A stretch of DNA of 64,000 nucleotides from Hyphomicrobiales bacterium (lineage in GTDB: Bacteria > Pseudomonadota > Alphaproteobacteria > Rhizobiales > JAJFHB01): NCBI GenBank assembly GCA_021775755.1, contig JAJFHE010000024.1:1-64000 (forward strand). Reading direction: 5' to 3'. The position numbers were made by a program, and so were the translations under genes. This document shows, piece by piece, positions 7,601 through 16,560 of the stretch. The notes beneath the pieces are model-generated. The model did no database searches. It saw only the letters and a list, made by a program, of their open reading frames with translations, and was not told the origin of the DNA. Within the stretch, counting starts at the first letter, position 1. Each line of letters starts with the position of its first letter.

Positions 7601-10181
7601 CATCGCGTTGCCGCTCGAAGAAATCCCGGTTTTCATAAACGCAGAGAACCTCGCCGGTGGTCAGCAGGGTGAAATCGAGCTCATCGCGCGGCGCAGCGAA
7701 CTCGGCAACGGCCGCATCTACCTCGCCGGCCCGCTCGACCTGCACAGACGGGGCCGCACTCCCTCTTTATCCGGCGGCACCGCAATTGCGACCTCGGTCG
7801 AGCGAAATGATCCGGGCCTTCTGCAGGCGCGCATTGACGAGAGCTTCATCCTCAAAACCTTTCACCTGCCACTCGATCCTGTTGTCGCATCGGTTGCGGT
7901 CGGCGTGACCCCGGCAGCAGGCGATTACAGCTGGCTCTGGCGTGACGGCCTGAGCCGCGCCGCAGCCTGCCACGACGATGTTGTGATTGATGATTGGGGC
8001 AAGCTCACCCAGGCGGAATCGGACGAAATCTGGAACCTGATCATCCTGACGACAAGCGATCACTTCCCTGGGCAGTCAGTCACTTTCGGTCACCACGCGG
8101 CAGCGGTTCTCCTGCGCGACATGTTCGCCTTCGTCATGGAAAAACAGATCCGCAAGCTTGAGTGGATCCGTAGCAACCGGCAGGCCCTGCTCGGCCTGAT
8201 GGCCTATATGAAGCCGCGGGCCTGGGACGATGACCTGCCGTTGCTTCGCATCCCGGCGAATGATTTCAGCGGACTTGAAACCGAATATCGCTACATCATC
8301 CTCAATGACACCGCGTGGCTCGCCGAAGAAAACAACACGAGTGAAGAGGCAATCGAGGCGTGGAGGGAACGCGAAACCGTCGCTGCGCTCGGCAAACTGA
8401 TCGAGGCGGCCGGGGAAGCCGTCGAGCAGGCGCGCGACGCCGAAGACTGCGAAATCGAGGACCTGATACGTCTGACCGGCTTCAGTTTCTCGCCGATCTC
8501 ACGACTGCTCAAGGCGGAATTCGTGACACTTGCCGAAGTGGCATCGAGTGGTGGCGCGCGCGCGCTCCTGTGGCAGCCCGATATGGCGGCGCGCTTTTGG
8601 GTCGATCAGGTGGCGCCGCTCGCCGAAGCGGTGCGGCAACAGCAAATCCATGCCAATGTCGATACTGATCTGACCCTTGCTGCGGTCGCCTTCCTCACCC
8701 TGCCTTTCATACTCGCGGAAGGTACCGCGGTGGCGCTCGTTACCTTCGCGATCGATCTCGTCGACCTCGCCGTCACCACGGTGCACGAGTTGAGCCAGTA
8801 CTTCGCCAGCGAAGCGGAATTGGCCTTCGCATCGGGGGCGGCGATTACAATTGGCGAGAAACGGCACCAGAGCGCTCTTGAAAACGCCAAGGGCTGGGCG
8901 AGCACCGCCTTCGGCATAGGCACTTCGGCTTTCGGCGCGGTAATGGGCGGCGTCGACGCTTTACCGAAGCTTGCAGTGCTGCGACGCGTGGCGCGCGGGC
9001 GTCAGTTGGCGCGCACCATGGAGGGCGCCGGTGAGCTCGCTTCGCTGCGCCCGGTCGACCTGCAGGATTTTGGCGCATTCGCGATGAGCTCGTGGATGCG
9101 GGCGCAGGAGGCAGGGCTGGAAGGCCTCACCGCGGTCGAGCGGCGAGCTCTTGCCCTGGTCGAGGAATATAAAACGCTCAACACGGCTGCGAAGATCGTG
9201 CCCGAACCTGACGTGCCGCCATTGAATGTCATCGACTCTTCTGTGCCAACTGCCCCGGTCCGGTTTGACCCCGACGCACAGTCCGGACTGGCGACCGCCA
9301 GACCCCCTCCTGGCGGGAGGATCGAAACACCGCGCACTTCCGGTGATGTCCCGAACGCGTTTGAAACGCGGGTGCCGCCTGAGACTTCGGTGAGGTTTAC
9401 GGACAGTTCCGGTTCGGAAGTAGATCTGCCTTTGGGTGATCATCTCGGTGCCGGATACACAAGTGAGGTGTTCGCCCATGCCGACGATGCGGATAACCTT
9501 GCTATTCGCATTACCTTCTACAGGGAAAATGCTCCAGCTGCCGTACTCGATCAAGTCGGGGATACCTCGCTTCGCACACGCGTGCGCTCGGAGCACATTC
9601 GCCCTGTACGCATTGAAAGCAGCCATGTTGTCTCAGGGGTGGAGTTCCAGGGCCAGGCGGTAACACGCGTCAGTGTGGTTGAACGGGTTCCGGAAACGGC
9701 GCAACGGACGATCGCACGACAAGGCGGCCGCATGTCGATTGCGCAGATGATGGCTTATGAAGGCGCGCTGCGCGACCTCAACAGACAGGGTTTGGTGTGG
9801 CTCGACAATAAGTGGGACAATTTTGCCTTTGTGCCGGCGAATGACGGCAGCGGGCGCGTGCAGGTCGTGGTCCTTGATCCCGGTGGGATCGTGCCGATAC
9901 GGCTGGATGCCGGTGCGGCAACGGGTGAAAGCATGGCCGAACTCGCACGCCGCATTCAAATGCGCGTCAACGGCGACTTTGCAACACAGGTCCCGGACTA
10001 CGCCTTTGTTGAACCACCAAAGTGGCGTACCCGACTTCGACAGGAGACGCTGCTGGACGATTTCGCGGACGCCTTCGACTATCAGGAACTGGGCATCCCG
10101 GGACCTGAACATTTGCTGTTCAATCCGAAGTCGGGTGAGGACTTCGACTATATTGCACCGCTGTTCGAAGCGGCGGAGTAG
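4611..10181 (+). CDS. Giant exported protein with kinase-like C-terminal domain
   Basis: The protein is about 1,856 residues. Residues 16-35 are a hydrophobic signal or anchor. Residues 40-650 are beta-rich with a helical stretch near 290-380. A CARDB/DUF11-like Ig fold is likely at about 700-800 (VTMAFRVENVS). A strongly hydrophobic segment lies at about 1352-1390, followed by Ala/Gly-rich helices and a Pro-rich linker. The last 260 residues carry kinase-like motifs: a glycine loop GAGYTSEV (G1613-V1620), a beta-3-like strand AIRI with R1633 where lysine is usual, the catalytic-loop pattern D1732-x-K1734-x-x-N1737, and D1756-P-G in the DFG position. The layout resembles polymorphic toxins or effectors with a hydrophobic pre-toxin region. 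This is inference; secretion route and activity are unknown. Starts are GTG 4611 or ATG 4614, neither with a strong ribosome site. Confidence 0.8.
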   Translation: MMTEVQHKTARATYKLFPVAACCLLTLCILGLSASTGRTGTSIEMPAAAVEAAPAQRQAQSDTAIGVGHVNPPPPHVSRVRVTSGDTVVYDTQGNIRSEAKASNGAYDLKLSIWFSTLVATSRAAVTAGFHAPYDTYLLETKEDAGAIWDTFTDPDNPYAERTSVLETSISIPQAEVPDSSYLWFSLSSTSLAGLTLDTNPAAPGHQPNTRHFAVLDIDDYYLSTMSREWSMEGRSSEHPRFDGSPGATADHWRTWRPFEIQFRLVPQEPGYDDDPQRYLDQWNEAVAIVEHEMGRYELFRKEMRTRLSEWEDFLARLPPDYEVGSGIEAEIAQILSDLQLTESEIPIFEAALGAIAGAEEDFRHLIAFRRSYRKYLCDEDLTPPVLARFGGMDGESRHVNSAGRVDFRRYEAPGWTSPDLTTQFGWIYDNRCPRLSTIHIDVEELRLLSALVADLPVLTVGQSVGDDFLRIQMERLSETIREAAVSAVGVAWRFASSNEGVGELSIRSEQPVFPDGQLRLPALPDGLLLRVENGLHDGWPFPVDGSGEHTDYYGSNTFTFTNHDKNNLSTYFGDYSGAHPGVPGFRNAGLHLETDLADVQYRFEGGGERNASYTYVSHHPLWGSQFVITGRTTDGSLSGGLSLRRTDKLVPGTDPRQSVVEHHRSRFGWRFERNGSPGLPAREPEPEPESVGGYQSPPFLALEAASFPREPVPGLPVTMAFRVENVSQLPAARVSLDLTLADPRIERPPKDLEIIGDFCSPLDDGRFRCNLGDMKPGEVSDLVFTAETPMTGAVIWAADLASAGDLGGPVELGGLLGARGPPRIMDVVVIHDQTRVEHELPLYAYPYGPNAHGGDTRYLLVVGHNLPQRPAQNLTLTDTDTIHYSFLAFPDSNSQFYQEWFDKGWQRFYDMEDAAAARARAEEDGYDAVLVRADLKPGIMPGQRTITVSDAEDRWGLEFGDLSARLSFVRRLEGGGIDLLRNAYIPERIYLAVETNIALPLEEIPVFINAENLAGGQQGEIELIARRSELGNGRIYLAGPLDLHRRGRTPSLSGGTAIATSVERNDPGLLQARIDESFILKTFHLPLDPVVASVAVGVTPAAGDYSWLWRDGLSRAAACHDDVVIDDWGKLTQAESDEIWNLIILTTSDHFPGQSVTFGHHAAAVLLRDMFAFVMEKQIRKLEWIRSNRQALLGLMAYMKPRAWDDDLPLLRIPANDFSGLETEYRYIILNDTAWLAEENNTSEEAIEAWRERETVAALGKLIEAAGEAVEQARDAEDCEIEDLIRLTGFSFSPISRLLKAEFVTLAEVASSGGARALLWQPDMAARFWVDQVAPLAEAVRQQQIHANVDTDLTLAAVAFLTLPFILAEGTAVALVTFAIDLVDLAVTTVHELSQYFASEAELAFASGAAITIGEKRHQSALENAKGWASTAFGIGTSAFGAVMGGVDALPKLAVLRRVARGRQLARTMEGAGELASLRPVDLQDFGAFAMSSWMRAQEAGLEGLTAVERRALALVEEYKTLNTAAKIVPEPDVPPLNVIDSSVPTAPVRFDPDAQSGLATARPPPGGRIETPRTSGDVPNAFETRVPPETSVRFTDSSGSEVDLPLGDHLGAGYTSEVFAHADDADNLAIRITFYRENAPAAVLDQVGDTSLRTRVRSEHIRPVRIESSHVVSGVEFQGQAVTRVSVVERVPETAQRTIARQGGRMSIAQMMAYEGALRDLNRQGLVWLDNKWDNFAFVPANDGSGRVQVVVLDPGGIVPIRLDAGAATGESMAELARRIQMRVNGDFATQVPDYAFVEPPKWRTRLRQETLLDDFADAFDYQELGIPGPEHLLFNPKSGEDFDYIAPLFEAAE

Positions 10182-10277
10182 CCCGGTCCGGGCACCCCGC
10201 AATGCAGCGGCGACAAGCCGCCCCCTTAAGTGCTAGGAGAGTGCCTCCGGAAACGAGCGCGGGACACGGCATCCCTC

Positions 10278-11198
10278 ATGAGCGGATCAATTACTTTCGA
10301 TCGCGATATCGAGTTCGAGTATGGCGAGGCGCAGCAGGTGACGCCGCTGTTGCGCCGTGTGGTCGCCAACAATCCGAGCGCTTTCACCTTTCGCGGCACC
10401 GGAACCTATATTATCGGCCACGGGCATGTGGCGGTGGTGGACCCGGGGCCGGACGACCGGCAGCACCTCGACGCGCTCCTGGCCGAACTCGATGGCGAGA
10501 CCGTCACGCATATTTTCGTCACCCATACGCACCGCGACCACTCGCCCCTTGCCGCCGGCCTCAAGGACGCCACTGGCGCGCAGATCTATGCCTACGGGCC
10601 GCACGGTTCGGGCCGCGAAAGCCTGGCGCGCGCCAGCGGCGACGTTCAGCTCGACGCCAGCGGCGATACCGGCTTTGTGCCCGACGTGGCGCTTGAGCAT
10701 GGCGATATCGTGCCCGGCAAGGGCTGGACGCTGGAGGCGGTGTTTACGCCGGGCCACATGGCGAACCACATGAGCTTTGCGCTGCGCGAGGAACACGCTC
10801 TTTTGTGCGGCGACCATGTGATGGCGTGGTCGACCAGCGTCATCGCGCCGCCCGACGGCAACATGAAGGACTATATGGCGTCGCTGCAGCTGGTGATGGA
10901 GCGCGAGGACAATGTCTACTGGCCGACACACGGGCCGCAGGTGAAACGGCCGCGCCAGTTCGTGCGCGCCTATATCGGCCACCGGCGCATGCGCGAGGCG
11001 GCCATCGTGCAGCAGCTGCAGGCCGGCGTTCGCTCGATACCCGCGATCGTCCAGAAACTCTACGCCGACATAAGCCCGACCCTGTGGCCGGCGGCCGGCA
11101 TGTCGGTGCTGGCCCATATGGAGCACCTGATCGAGCTTGAGAAAGCCGAGACGGACGGCGCGCCGACACTGCTCTCGGATTACCGGATCAAGGGCTGA
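10278..11198 (+). CDS. Metallo-beta-lactamase-fold hydrolase (LACTB2/glyoxalase-II-like)
   Basis: The 306-residue protein has the MBL signature THTHRDH (H83, H85, D87, H88), a later PGHMANH, CGDHVMAW for the bridging aspartate, and PTHGPQV for the last histidine. The C-terminal 60 residues form the helical winged-helix-like tail typical of LACTB2-type members, which include RNases and thioester hydrolases. The ATG at 10278 gives the usual start of this family; a GTG at 10230 in the same frame is possible but would add a basic leader. It follows the giant gene by 96 bases and converges with the FAD dehydrogenase 6 bases downstream. The substrate is not predictable. Confidence 0.85.
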   Translation: MSGSITFDRDIEFEYGEAQQVTPLLRRVVANNPSAFTFRGTGTYIIGHGHVAVVDPGPDDRQHLDALLAELDGETVTHIFVTHTHRDHSPLAAGLKDATGAQIYAYGPHGSGRESLARASGDVQLDASGDTGFVPDVALEHGDIVPGKGWTLEAVFTPGHMANHMSFALREEHALLCGDHVMAWSTSVIAPPDGNMKDYMASLQLVMEREDNVYWPTHGPQVKRPRQFVRAYIGHRRMREAAIVQQLQAGVRSIPAIVQKLYADISPTLWPAAGMSVLAHMEHLIELEKAETDGAPTLLSDYRIKG

Positions 11199-11204
11199 GC
11201 GGAC

Positions 11205-12656
11205 TCAGATCTCGGGTGGCAAGAGCTTGCCCGGATTGAGAATGCCCTTGGGGTCGAACACCCGCTTCAGCCTGCGCATGAGGTCAAGCTCGACCGGCTG
11301 CTTGATTGACGTCATGTGGCCAACCTTCATGCGGCCGATGCCGTGCTCGGCGCTGATCGAGCCGTTGAAGGCATGCACGACGTTGAACACCGCCGCCTCC
11401 ATATCGGACCAGCGTGCGAGGAACGCCTCGCGGCTGGCGCCCTCGGGTTGCGATATGTTGCAGTGAATATTGCCATCGCCGATATGGCCGAAATAGACCG
11501 GCCTGCAGTTCGGTATCATCGCCGTGGCGGCGGCGGCGGCGCGTTCGAGAAATTCCGGGATCGCCGAGACCGGCACGGAAACGTCGAACTTTATGCTACC
11601 GCCCTCGTGCTTCTGAATGCCGGAAAGTTCGGTGCGCATGGCCCACAGTTCTTGCGCCTGCGCTTCGGAGGCGGCAATCACCGCATCGGCGACGAGGCCG
11701 CGTTCCATGCCTTCGGCGAGAATGTTTTCGGCCACTAGATCGAGCCGACCGCGTTCGCCGCCGCCCGACAATTCCATGAGAATGTACCAGGGGTGATGCC
11801 CGGCCATCGGGTCGCGCACGCCCTCGCCGTGTTTGAAAAGGAACTCAAAGCCGATGCGCGGGATGATCTCAAACCCCATGACCGAGAGGCCCGACAGGTC
11901 ATTGGCGAGCGACAGAAGCTCGACCGCGGCTGACGGTGCGGCAATGCCGATCATGGCGGTTGAACGGTCGCTCGGTTTCGGGAACAGCTTCAGCACCGCG
12001 CCGGCGACGATGCCGAGCGTGCCCTCCGCGCCGATGAACAGGTTCTTCAGGTCGTAGCCGGTATTGTCCTTGCGCAGCCGTTTGAGGCCGTTCCACACGC
12101 GCCCGTCGGCCAACACCACCTCAAGCCCCAGCACCAGATCGCGGGTGTTGCCATAGGCGAGCACCGCCGTGCCGCCGGCATTCGACGATATGTTGCCGCC
12201 GATCTGGCAGGAGCCTTCCGCGCCAAGGCTCAGGGGAAAAAGCCGGTCTGCATCGTCGGCCGCGGCCTGAACGCTGGCAAGGATGCATCCCGCATCGACG
12301 GTCATCGTGTTGTCGACCGGGTCAACGTTGCGCACCTTGTTCAGGCGGCCAAGCGACAGCACGACTTCGGTGCCGGTTTCAAACGGGATCTGCGCCCCGA
12401 CAAGCCCGGTATTGCCGCCCTGGGGCACGATCGCCGTGCAGGTTTCATTGGCGATTTCCAGAATTCGGGAGATTTCCTCCACCGTGCCCGGCCGCAGCAC
12501 CATGGCCGCCTTGCCCACATAGCGGTCGCGCCACTCCACCATATAGGACGCCATATCGGCGGGCTCGGTGAGCGCGTAGCGGACACCGGTTACGTCCGAG
12601 AGCCGCTGCAGGGTTGCAGCGTCCGGCGCGGTGAGGTTGGAGGGCATCTCGTTCAT
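11205..12656 (-). CDS. FAD-linked D-2-hydroxyacid dehydrogenase (GlcD/D2HGDH-like)
   Basis: This 483-residue flavoprotein has an N-terminal FAD-binding PCMH domain (VPQGGNTGLVG, GGNISSNAGGT, GAEGTLGIV) and a C-terminal FAD-oxidase C domain containing FGHIGDGNIHCNI and SAEHGIGRMK, whose histidines and acidic residues bind the catalytic metal. The family oxidises D-lactate, glycolate or D-2-hydroxyglutarate and passes electrons to the respiratory chain through quinone or ETF. The particular acid cannot be fixed. It lies 51 bases downstream of the Sua5/TsaC gene on the same strand, so the two may be cotranscribed. The start is ATG 12656, or ATG 12647 three codons later. Confidence 0.9.
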   Translation of the reverse strand: MNEMPSNLTAPDAATLQRLSDVTGVRYALTEPADMASYMVEWRDRYVGKAAMVLRPGTVEEISRILEIANETCTAIVPQGGNTGLVGAQIPFETGTEVVLSLGRLNKVRNVDPVDNTMTVDAGCILASVQAAADDADRLFPLSLGAEGSCQIGGNISSNAGGTAVLAYGNTRDLVLGLEVVLADGRVWNGLKRLRKDNTGYDLKNLFIGAEGTLGIVAGAVLKLFPKPSDRSTAMIGIAAPSAAVELLSLANDLSGLSVMGFEIIPRIGFEFLFKHGEGVRDPMAGHHPWYILMELSGGGERGRLDLVAENILAEGMERGLVADAVIAASEAQAQELWAMRTELSGIQKHEGGSIKFDVSVPVSAIPEFLERAAAAATAMIPNCRPVYFGHIGDGNIHCNISQPEGASREAFLARWSDMEAAVFNVVHAFNGSISAEHGIGRMKVGHMTSIKQPVELDLMRRLKRVFDPKGILNPGKLLPPEI

Positions 12657-12707
12657 GCCCGCAGATATAGTCGGCGATGACGGAGCCGTCGAGCGTTGTG
12701 ACAGTGT

Positions 12708-13685
12708 TCAGGACCGGGGCGCGGCTGCGCGTTTTAATCTGTCGTTGATCGCCGCCCCCAGCCCCTCTTCTGGCACCGTCATCACCGCAATAATTTCCGC
12801 CCCGCAATTATCAAGCTCATGAAGATGGGCGAAGAGGTTGGCGGCAGCCTCGACCGGATCGCCGTCCCGGGAAAGATTGAGGCAAATGCCTTCACACTCC
12901 GGCACTTGCGAACCGAAGGCCAGAAGCGCTTCGCCCGGTTGCACATCCCTTGCATTCAGCCGCAATCGGGCCCGCGGCGCATAGTGGCTTTGCGATTGAC
13001 CGGGCGCGACGGGAGCCGCGCCCGCATCGCTACGCAGTTCGACCGGTCCGGCAACCGTTTCGATGTCTTCGCGCGCAATACCGCCCGGCCGCAGAATTTG
13101 GAGCTGCGGGCCGAGACACGAGACGATGGTCGATTCAAGCCCGATACCGCAGGCCCCACCTTCAAGGAGGTAGTCGACCCGGCCGGCGAGGCTTGCCCGG
13201 ACGTGCTCGGGCGTGGTGGGAGAGATCTGACCGGAACGGTTGGCGCTCGGCGCCGCGACCGGGCAGCCGGCTGCTTCAAGAAGCGCGCGCGCCAGCGGGT
13301 GTGCGGGCACGCGCAGCGCGATGCTGTCGAGCCCCGCCGAGACAAGCCGCGATGCCGCGCAATCGGGAGTCCGAGATACCACAAGCGTCAGCGCACCCGG
13401 CCAGAACTTCCGCGCGAGGGTGAGCGCCGTATCGCTGAACATTCCGAGCACCCCGGCGGCGGTGAGATCCAGCACATGCACAATCAGCGGGTTGAACTGG
13501 GGCCGCCCTTTTGCCTCGAACACCCGCGCCACCGCCTTGTCGTTGCGGGCATCGGCGCCGAGGCCATAGACCGTCTCGGTCGGAAACGCGACAAGACCGC
13601 CACCGGTGAGCACCCGCGCGGCGTCTTCAATGTCGCGCGCCCGGCCCTTGAGTAGATCCGGCGTCGCTTGCGTCTCCATGTGCAT
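12708..13685 (-). CDS. tsaC: L-threonylcarbamoyladenylate synthase (Sua5/TsaC)
   Basis: The enzyme makes threonylcarbamoyl-AMP from threonine, bicarbonate and ATP for the t6A37 modification of ANN-reading tRNAs. At 325 residues it is the long Sua5 form. The YrdC domain (about 20-210) contains FPTETVYGLGADA, KGRPQFNPLIVH and PSANRSGQISPTT, and a C-terminal Sua5 domain begins after the HYAPRARL linker. All the features I can name for the family are present. It is divergent from the acyl-CoA dehydrogenase at 13810, and the 124-base gap shows no obvious operator. The start may be ATG 13685 or ATG 13679. Confidence 0.95.
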   Translation of the reverse strand: MHMETQATPDLLKGRARDIEDAARVLTGGGLVAFPTETVYGLGADARNDKAVARVFEAKGRPQFNPLIVHVLDLTAAGVLGMFSDTALTLARKFWPGALTLVVSRTPDCAASRLVSAGLDSIALRVPAHPLARALLEAAGCPVAAPSANRSGQISPTTPEHVRASLAGRVDYLLEGGACGIGLESTIVSCLGPQLQILRPGGIAREDIETVAGPVELRSDAGAAPVAPGQSQSHYAPRARLRLNARDVQPGEALLAFGSQVPECEGICLNLSRDGDPVEAAANLFAHLHELDNCGAEIIAVMTVPEEGLGAAINDRLKRAAAPRS

Positions 13686-13809
13686 TGACGTGACCTGTGT
13701 GGCCGATAGAGTTGTGGAGGTTCGGCCGGAAAATCCTTAAGACATATCCCCAGTGCCCAATAGGGGTGCGCACGCACAACGTCAAGCCAAGCTGGAGTAA
13801 TGCCGCACG

Positions 13810-15588
13810 ATGTCCTTCACGCCCCATGTCAACGACATCACCCATGCCATGAACAAGGTCGCGGGCTTCGAAGGCCTGCTTGAGGAGGGTCTGTATCCCG
13901 ATCTTTCAAGCGATCTCGTCGAGGCCATCCTCAACGAAGCCGGCAGGTTTGCAGGCGAAGTGCTCGCCCCGCTCAATGCGGTCGGCGACCGCCACGGCAG
14001 CACGCTTGAGGGCCACGACGTGACGACGGCGCCTGGATGGAAGGACGCCTACAGCCAGTGGGTTGACGGCGGCTGGGGCGCCCTTCCGTGCGAGGAAAAG
14101 CACGGCGGCCAGGGCCTGCCGATAACCGTCAGCCTGGCCGTGCAGGAACTCTGGAACACCGCCAATTCGGCCTTCGGTATCGGCACGCTCCTGACGCAGG
14201 GCGCCGTGGAAGCGCTCGTTGCGCACGGATCGGAAGACCTTCAGGCGACGTATCTTGAGAACATGGTGACGGGCGCTTGGACTGGCACCATGAACCTGAC
14301 CGAGCCGCAGGCCGGTTCCGATCTCAATGCCCTGCGCGCCAAGGCCGAACCGCAGGCCGACGGCTCCTATCTGATCACCGGCACCAAAATCTTCATCACC
14401 TATGGCGAACACGACCTCACCGGGAACATCATTCATCTGGTTCTGGCGCGCCTACCCGATGCACCGGCGGGAACGCGCGGCATATCGCTGTTTCTGGTGC
14501 CCAAATATTTCGTCAATGACGACGGCACGGTAGGTGACCGAAACGACGTGAAGTGCACCGGCCTTGAAGAAAAACTCGGCATTCACGGCAGCCCGACCTG
14601 CACGCTGACCTTCGGCGACGACGGCGGTGCGACGGGCTGGCTCGTCGGTGAGGAAAACCGCGGGCTTGCCTGCATGTTCACGATGATGAACAACGCCCGC
14701 CTGCATGTCGGAATGCAGGGAGTGGCAATCGCCGAGCGCGCCACGCAGCAGGCGGTTGCCTTCGCTAAGGAGCGCAAACAGGGACGGCGGCCCGATGCCG
14801 ACGGCATGGCCGCGATCATCGAGCACCCCGATGTGCGCCGCATGCTCATGACCATGAAGGCACTGACGGCGGCCTCGCGCTCGATCTGTTTTGCAACCGC
14901 GCGCGCCATCGATCTGTCGCACCATGCCGCGGACGAAGACGAGCGTGCCCGGCAGAACGCGCTCGCGGGCCTCATGACACCGGTTGCCAAGGCGTTCGGC
15001 ACCGATACCGGCTGCGAGGTTGCATCGATCGGCGTACAGGTTCACGGCGGCATGGGGTTCATTGAAGAAACCGGCGCGGCACAGCATTACCGCGATGCCC
15101 GCATCACGCCGATCTATGAAGGCACCAACGGCATCCAGGCCATCGACCTTGCAACCCGCAAGATCACCATGGCCGGCGGCGAGGTGGTGCAGGGCTATCT
15201 GGCCGGCCTGAAAGACGTCGCGGAAGACGTGCTCGCTTCGAACAATCCGGAATTCGGCAGCACCGGCTACCGGCTGACGGAAGCGATTGAAGACCTTGAG
15301 GAAACAACCGGCTGGATGTTGCAGACCCTGCATGACAATCCGGACCATGTGCTCGGGTCCGCGGCACCATATCTGCGCCAGTTCGGTCTGACGGCCGGCG
15401 CCGCCAATCTTGCCGGCGCCGCCCTAGCGGCCGCTGAGAGCGCCGGCGGCGAGGACGCGGGCGGCCACATCGCCCTGACACGTTACATGGCGGAAAACCT
15501 GCTTCCCGAAACCCGCGGATTGTCCAAAATCGTGCGCGGCGGATCGGAGGCCCTGGCCGAAACGTCGGCGCGTGTGCTGGCGGTCTAG
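13810..15588 (+). CDS. Acyl-CoA dehydrogenase, long C-terminal form (DmdC/FadE-like)
   Basis: The 592-residue FAD enzyme has the N-terminal extension and C-terminal domain of the large acyl-CoA dehydrogenase subgroup that includes 3-methylmercaptopropionyl-CoA dehydrogenase (DmdC). TMNLTEPQAGSDL is the FAD-domain signature, GVQVHGGMGFIEE lies in the C-terminal helical domain, and E437 in IYEGTNGIQ is the likely catalytic base. It oxidises an acyl-CoA to the trans-2-enoyl-CoA and passes electrons to ETF. The substrate could be a fatty acyl-CoA or a DMSP-derived thioester; no dmdB or dmdD neighbour supports the latter. The deacetylase gene follows 24 bases downstream. Confidence 0.9.
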   Translation: MSFTPHVNDITHAMNKVAGFEGLLEEGLYPDLSSDLVEAILNEAGRFAGEVLAPLNAVGDRHGSTLEGHDVTTAPGWKDAYSQWVDGGWGALPCEEKHGGQGLPITVSLAVQELWNTANSAFGIGTLLTQGAVEALVAHGSEDLQATYLENMVTGAWTGTMNLTEPQAGSDLNALRAKAEPQADGSYLITGTKIFITYGEHDLTGNIIHLVLARLPDAPAGTRGISLFLVPKYFVNDDGTVGDRNDVKCTGLEEKLGIHGSPTCTLTFGDDGGATGWLVGEENRGLACMFTMMNNARLHVGMQGVAIAERATQQAVAFAKERKQGRRPDADGMAAIIEHPDVRRMLMTMKALTAASRSICFATARAIDLSHHAADEDERARQNALAGLMTPVAKAFGTDTGCEVASIGVQVHGGMGFIEETGAAQHYRDARITPIYEGTNGIQAIDLATRKITMAGGEVVQGYLAGLKDVAEDVLASNNPEFGSTGYRLTEAIEDLEETTGWMLQTLHDNPDHVLGSAAPYLRQFGLTAGAANLAGAALAAAESAGGEDAGGHIALTRYMAENLLPETRGLSKIVRGGSEALAETSARVLAV

Positions 15589-15612
15589 GCCGAGCCGGCA
15601 AAAGGATATTAG

Positions 15613-16554
15613 ATGGCAACGCTTCTCCTCACACATGCGGATTGTATCGAGCACGAAACGCCGGAGGGCCATCCGGAGCGGCCGGACCGCCTGCGCGCCC
15701 TCAACCAGATCTTCCAGTCCGATCATTTCAACAGCCTGATCGCAGAAGAAGCGCCGCTCGGCAGCATCGATAGCATCGCCAAGGCGCACCCGAGGGATTA
15801 CATCTCGATGATCGAGGGCCGGCGACCGGATGAAGGCATCGAAGCGCTCGATCCCGATACCTGGATGTCGCCCAAAAGCCTCGATGCGGCGCTGCGTGCT
15901 GTCGGCGCCGGCATTCGCGCCACCGAAGCCGTGCTCGAAGGCGATGTTGACAATGCCTTCTGCTCCATCCGCCCGCCCGGCCACCATGCCGAGGCCAACC
16001 GCGCCATGGGGTTTTGCCTGTTCAACTCCGTCGCGGTCGCGGCCCACCATGCGCGCGACGAATACGGCCTTGAGCGTGTCGCCGTCGTCGATTTCGACGT
16101 ACACCACGGCAATGGCACGCAGGATATCTTCTGGAGCGATCCCGACCTTTACTACGGCTCAACCCACCAGATGCCGCTGTTTCCCGGCACCGGCAACAAG
16201 TCGGAAACCGGCGAAGGAAATATCTTCAACGCGCCTTTGTCGGCGGGCGATGGCGGCGAGCAGTTTCGCGAAGCCGTAGACAGTGTCATCGTGCCGTCGC
16301 TCGACGCATTCTCTCCGCAGCTTCTCATTATATCGGCCGGGTTCGATGCCCATCAACGCGATCCCCTGGCGAGCCTCAATCTGACGGAAGAGGATTTTGC
16401 CTGGGTTACGCTCAAGCTGATGGACGTTGCGTCAACCCACTGCGAGGGCCGCATTGTCTCCATGCTCGAAGGCGGGTATGACCTGCAGGGACTTTCGGCA
16501 TCGTGCGGCACACACATTCAGGTGCTGATGCACGGCGGCTATCTTGAGGACTAA
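15613..16554 (+). CDS. Histone-deacetylase-family hydrolase (acetylpolyamine amidohydrolase-like)
   Basis: This 313-residue arginase/deacetylase-fold enzyme shows the full HDAC active site: RPPGHHAE (the His pair), VDFDVHHGNGTQ (zinc Asp and His), SAGFDAHQRDPL (zinc Asp) and EGGYDLQGL (transition-state Tyr). Bacterial relatives deacetylate acetylpolyamines or other acetylated small amines. The start ATG at 15613 has AAAGGA upstream. It runs directly into xseB, 6 bases downstream, an order I recall as common in Rhizobiales. Confidence 0.92.
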   Translation: MATLLLTHADCIEHETPEGHPERPDRLRALNQIFQSDHFNSLIAEEAPLGSIDSIAKAHPRDYISMIEGRRPDEGIEALDPDTWMSPKSLDAALRAVGAGIRATEAVLEGDVDNAFCSIRPPGHHAEANRAMGFCLFNSVAVAAHHARDEYGLERVAVVDFDVHHGNGTQDIFWSDPDLYYGSTHQMPLFPGTGNKSETGEGNIFNAPLSAGDGGEQFREAVDSVIVPSLDAFSPQLLIISAGFDAHQRDPLASLNLTEEDFAWVTLKLMDVASTHCEGRIVSMLEGGYDLQGLSASCGTHIQVLMHGGYLED

Positions 16555-16560
16555 TGCGGC

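Noticed and set aside
12819-13655. Long plus-strand frame antisense to Sua5/TsaC
   Set aside because: Arg/Pro/His-rich shadow of a gene with clear family motifs on the minus strand.
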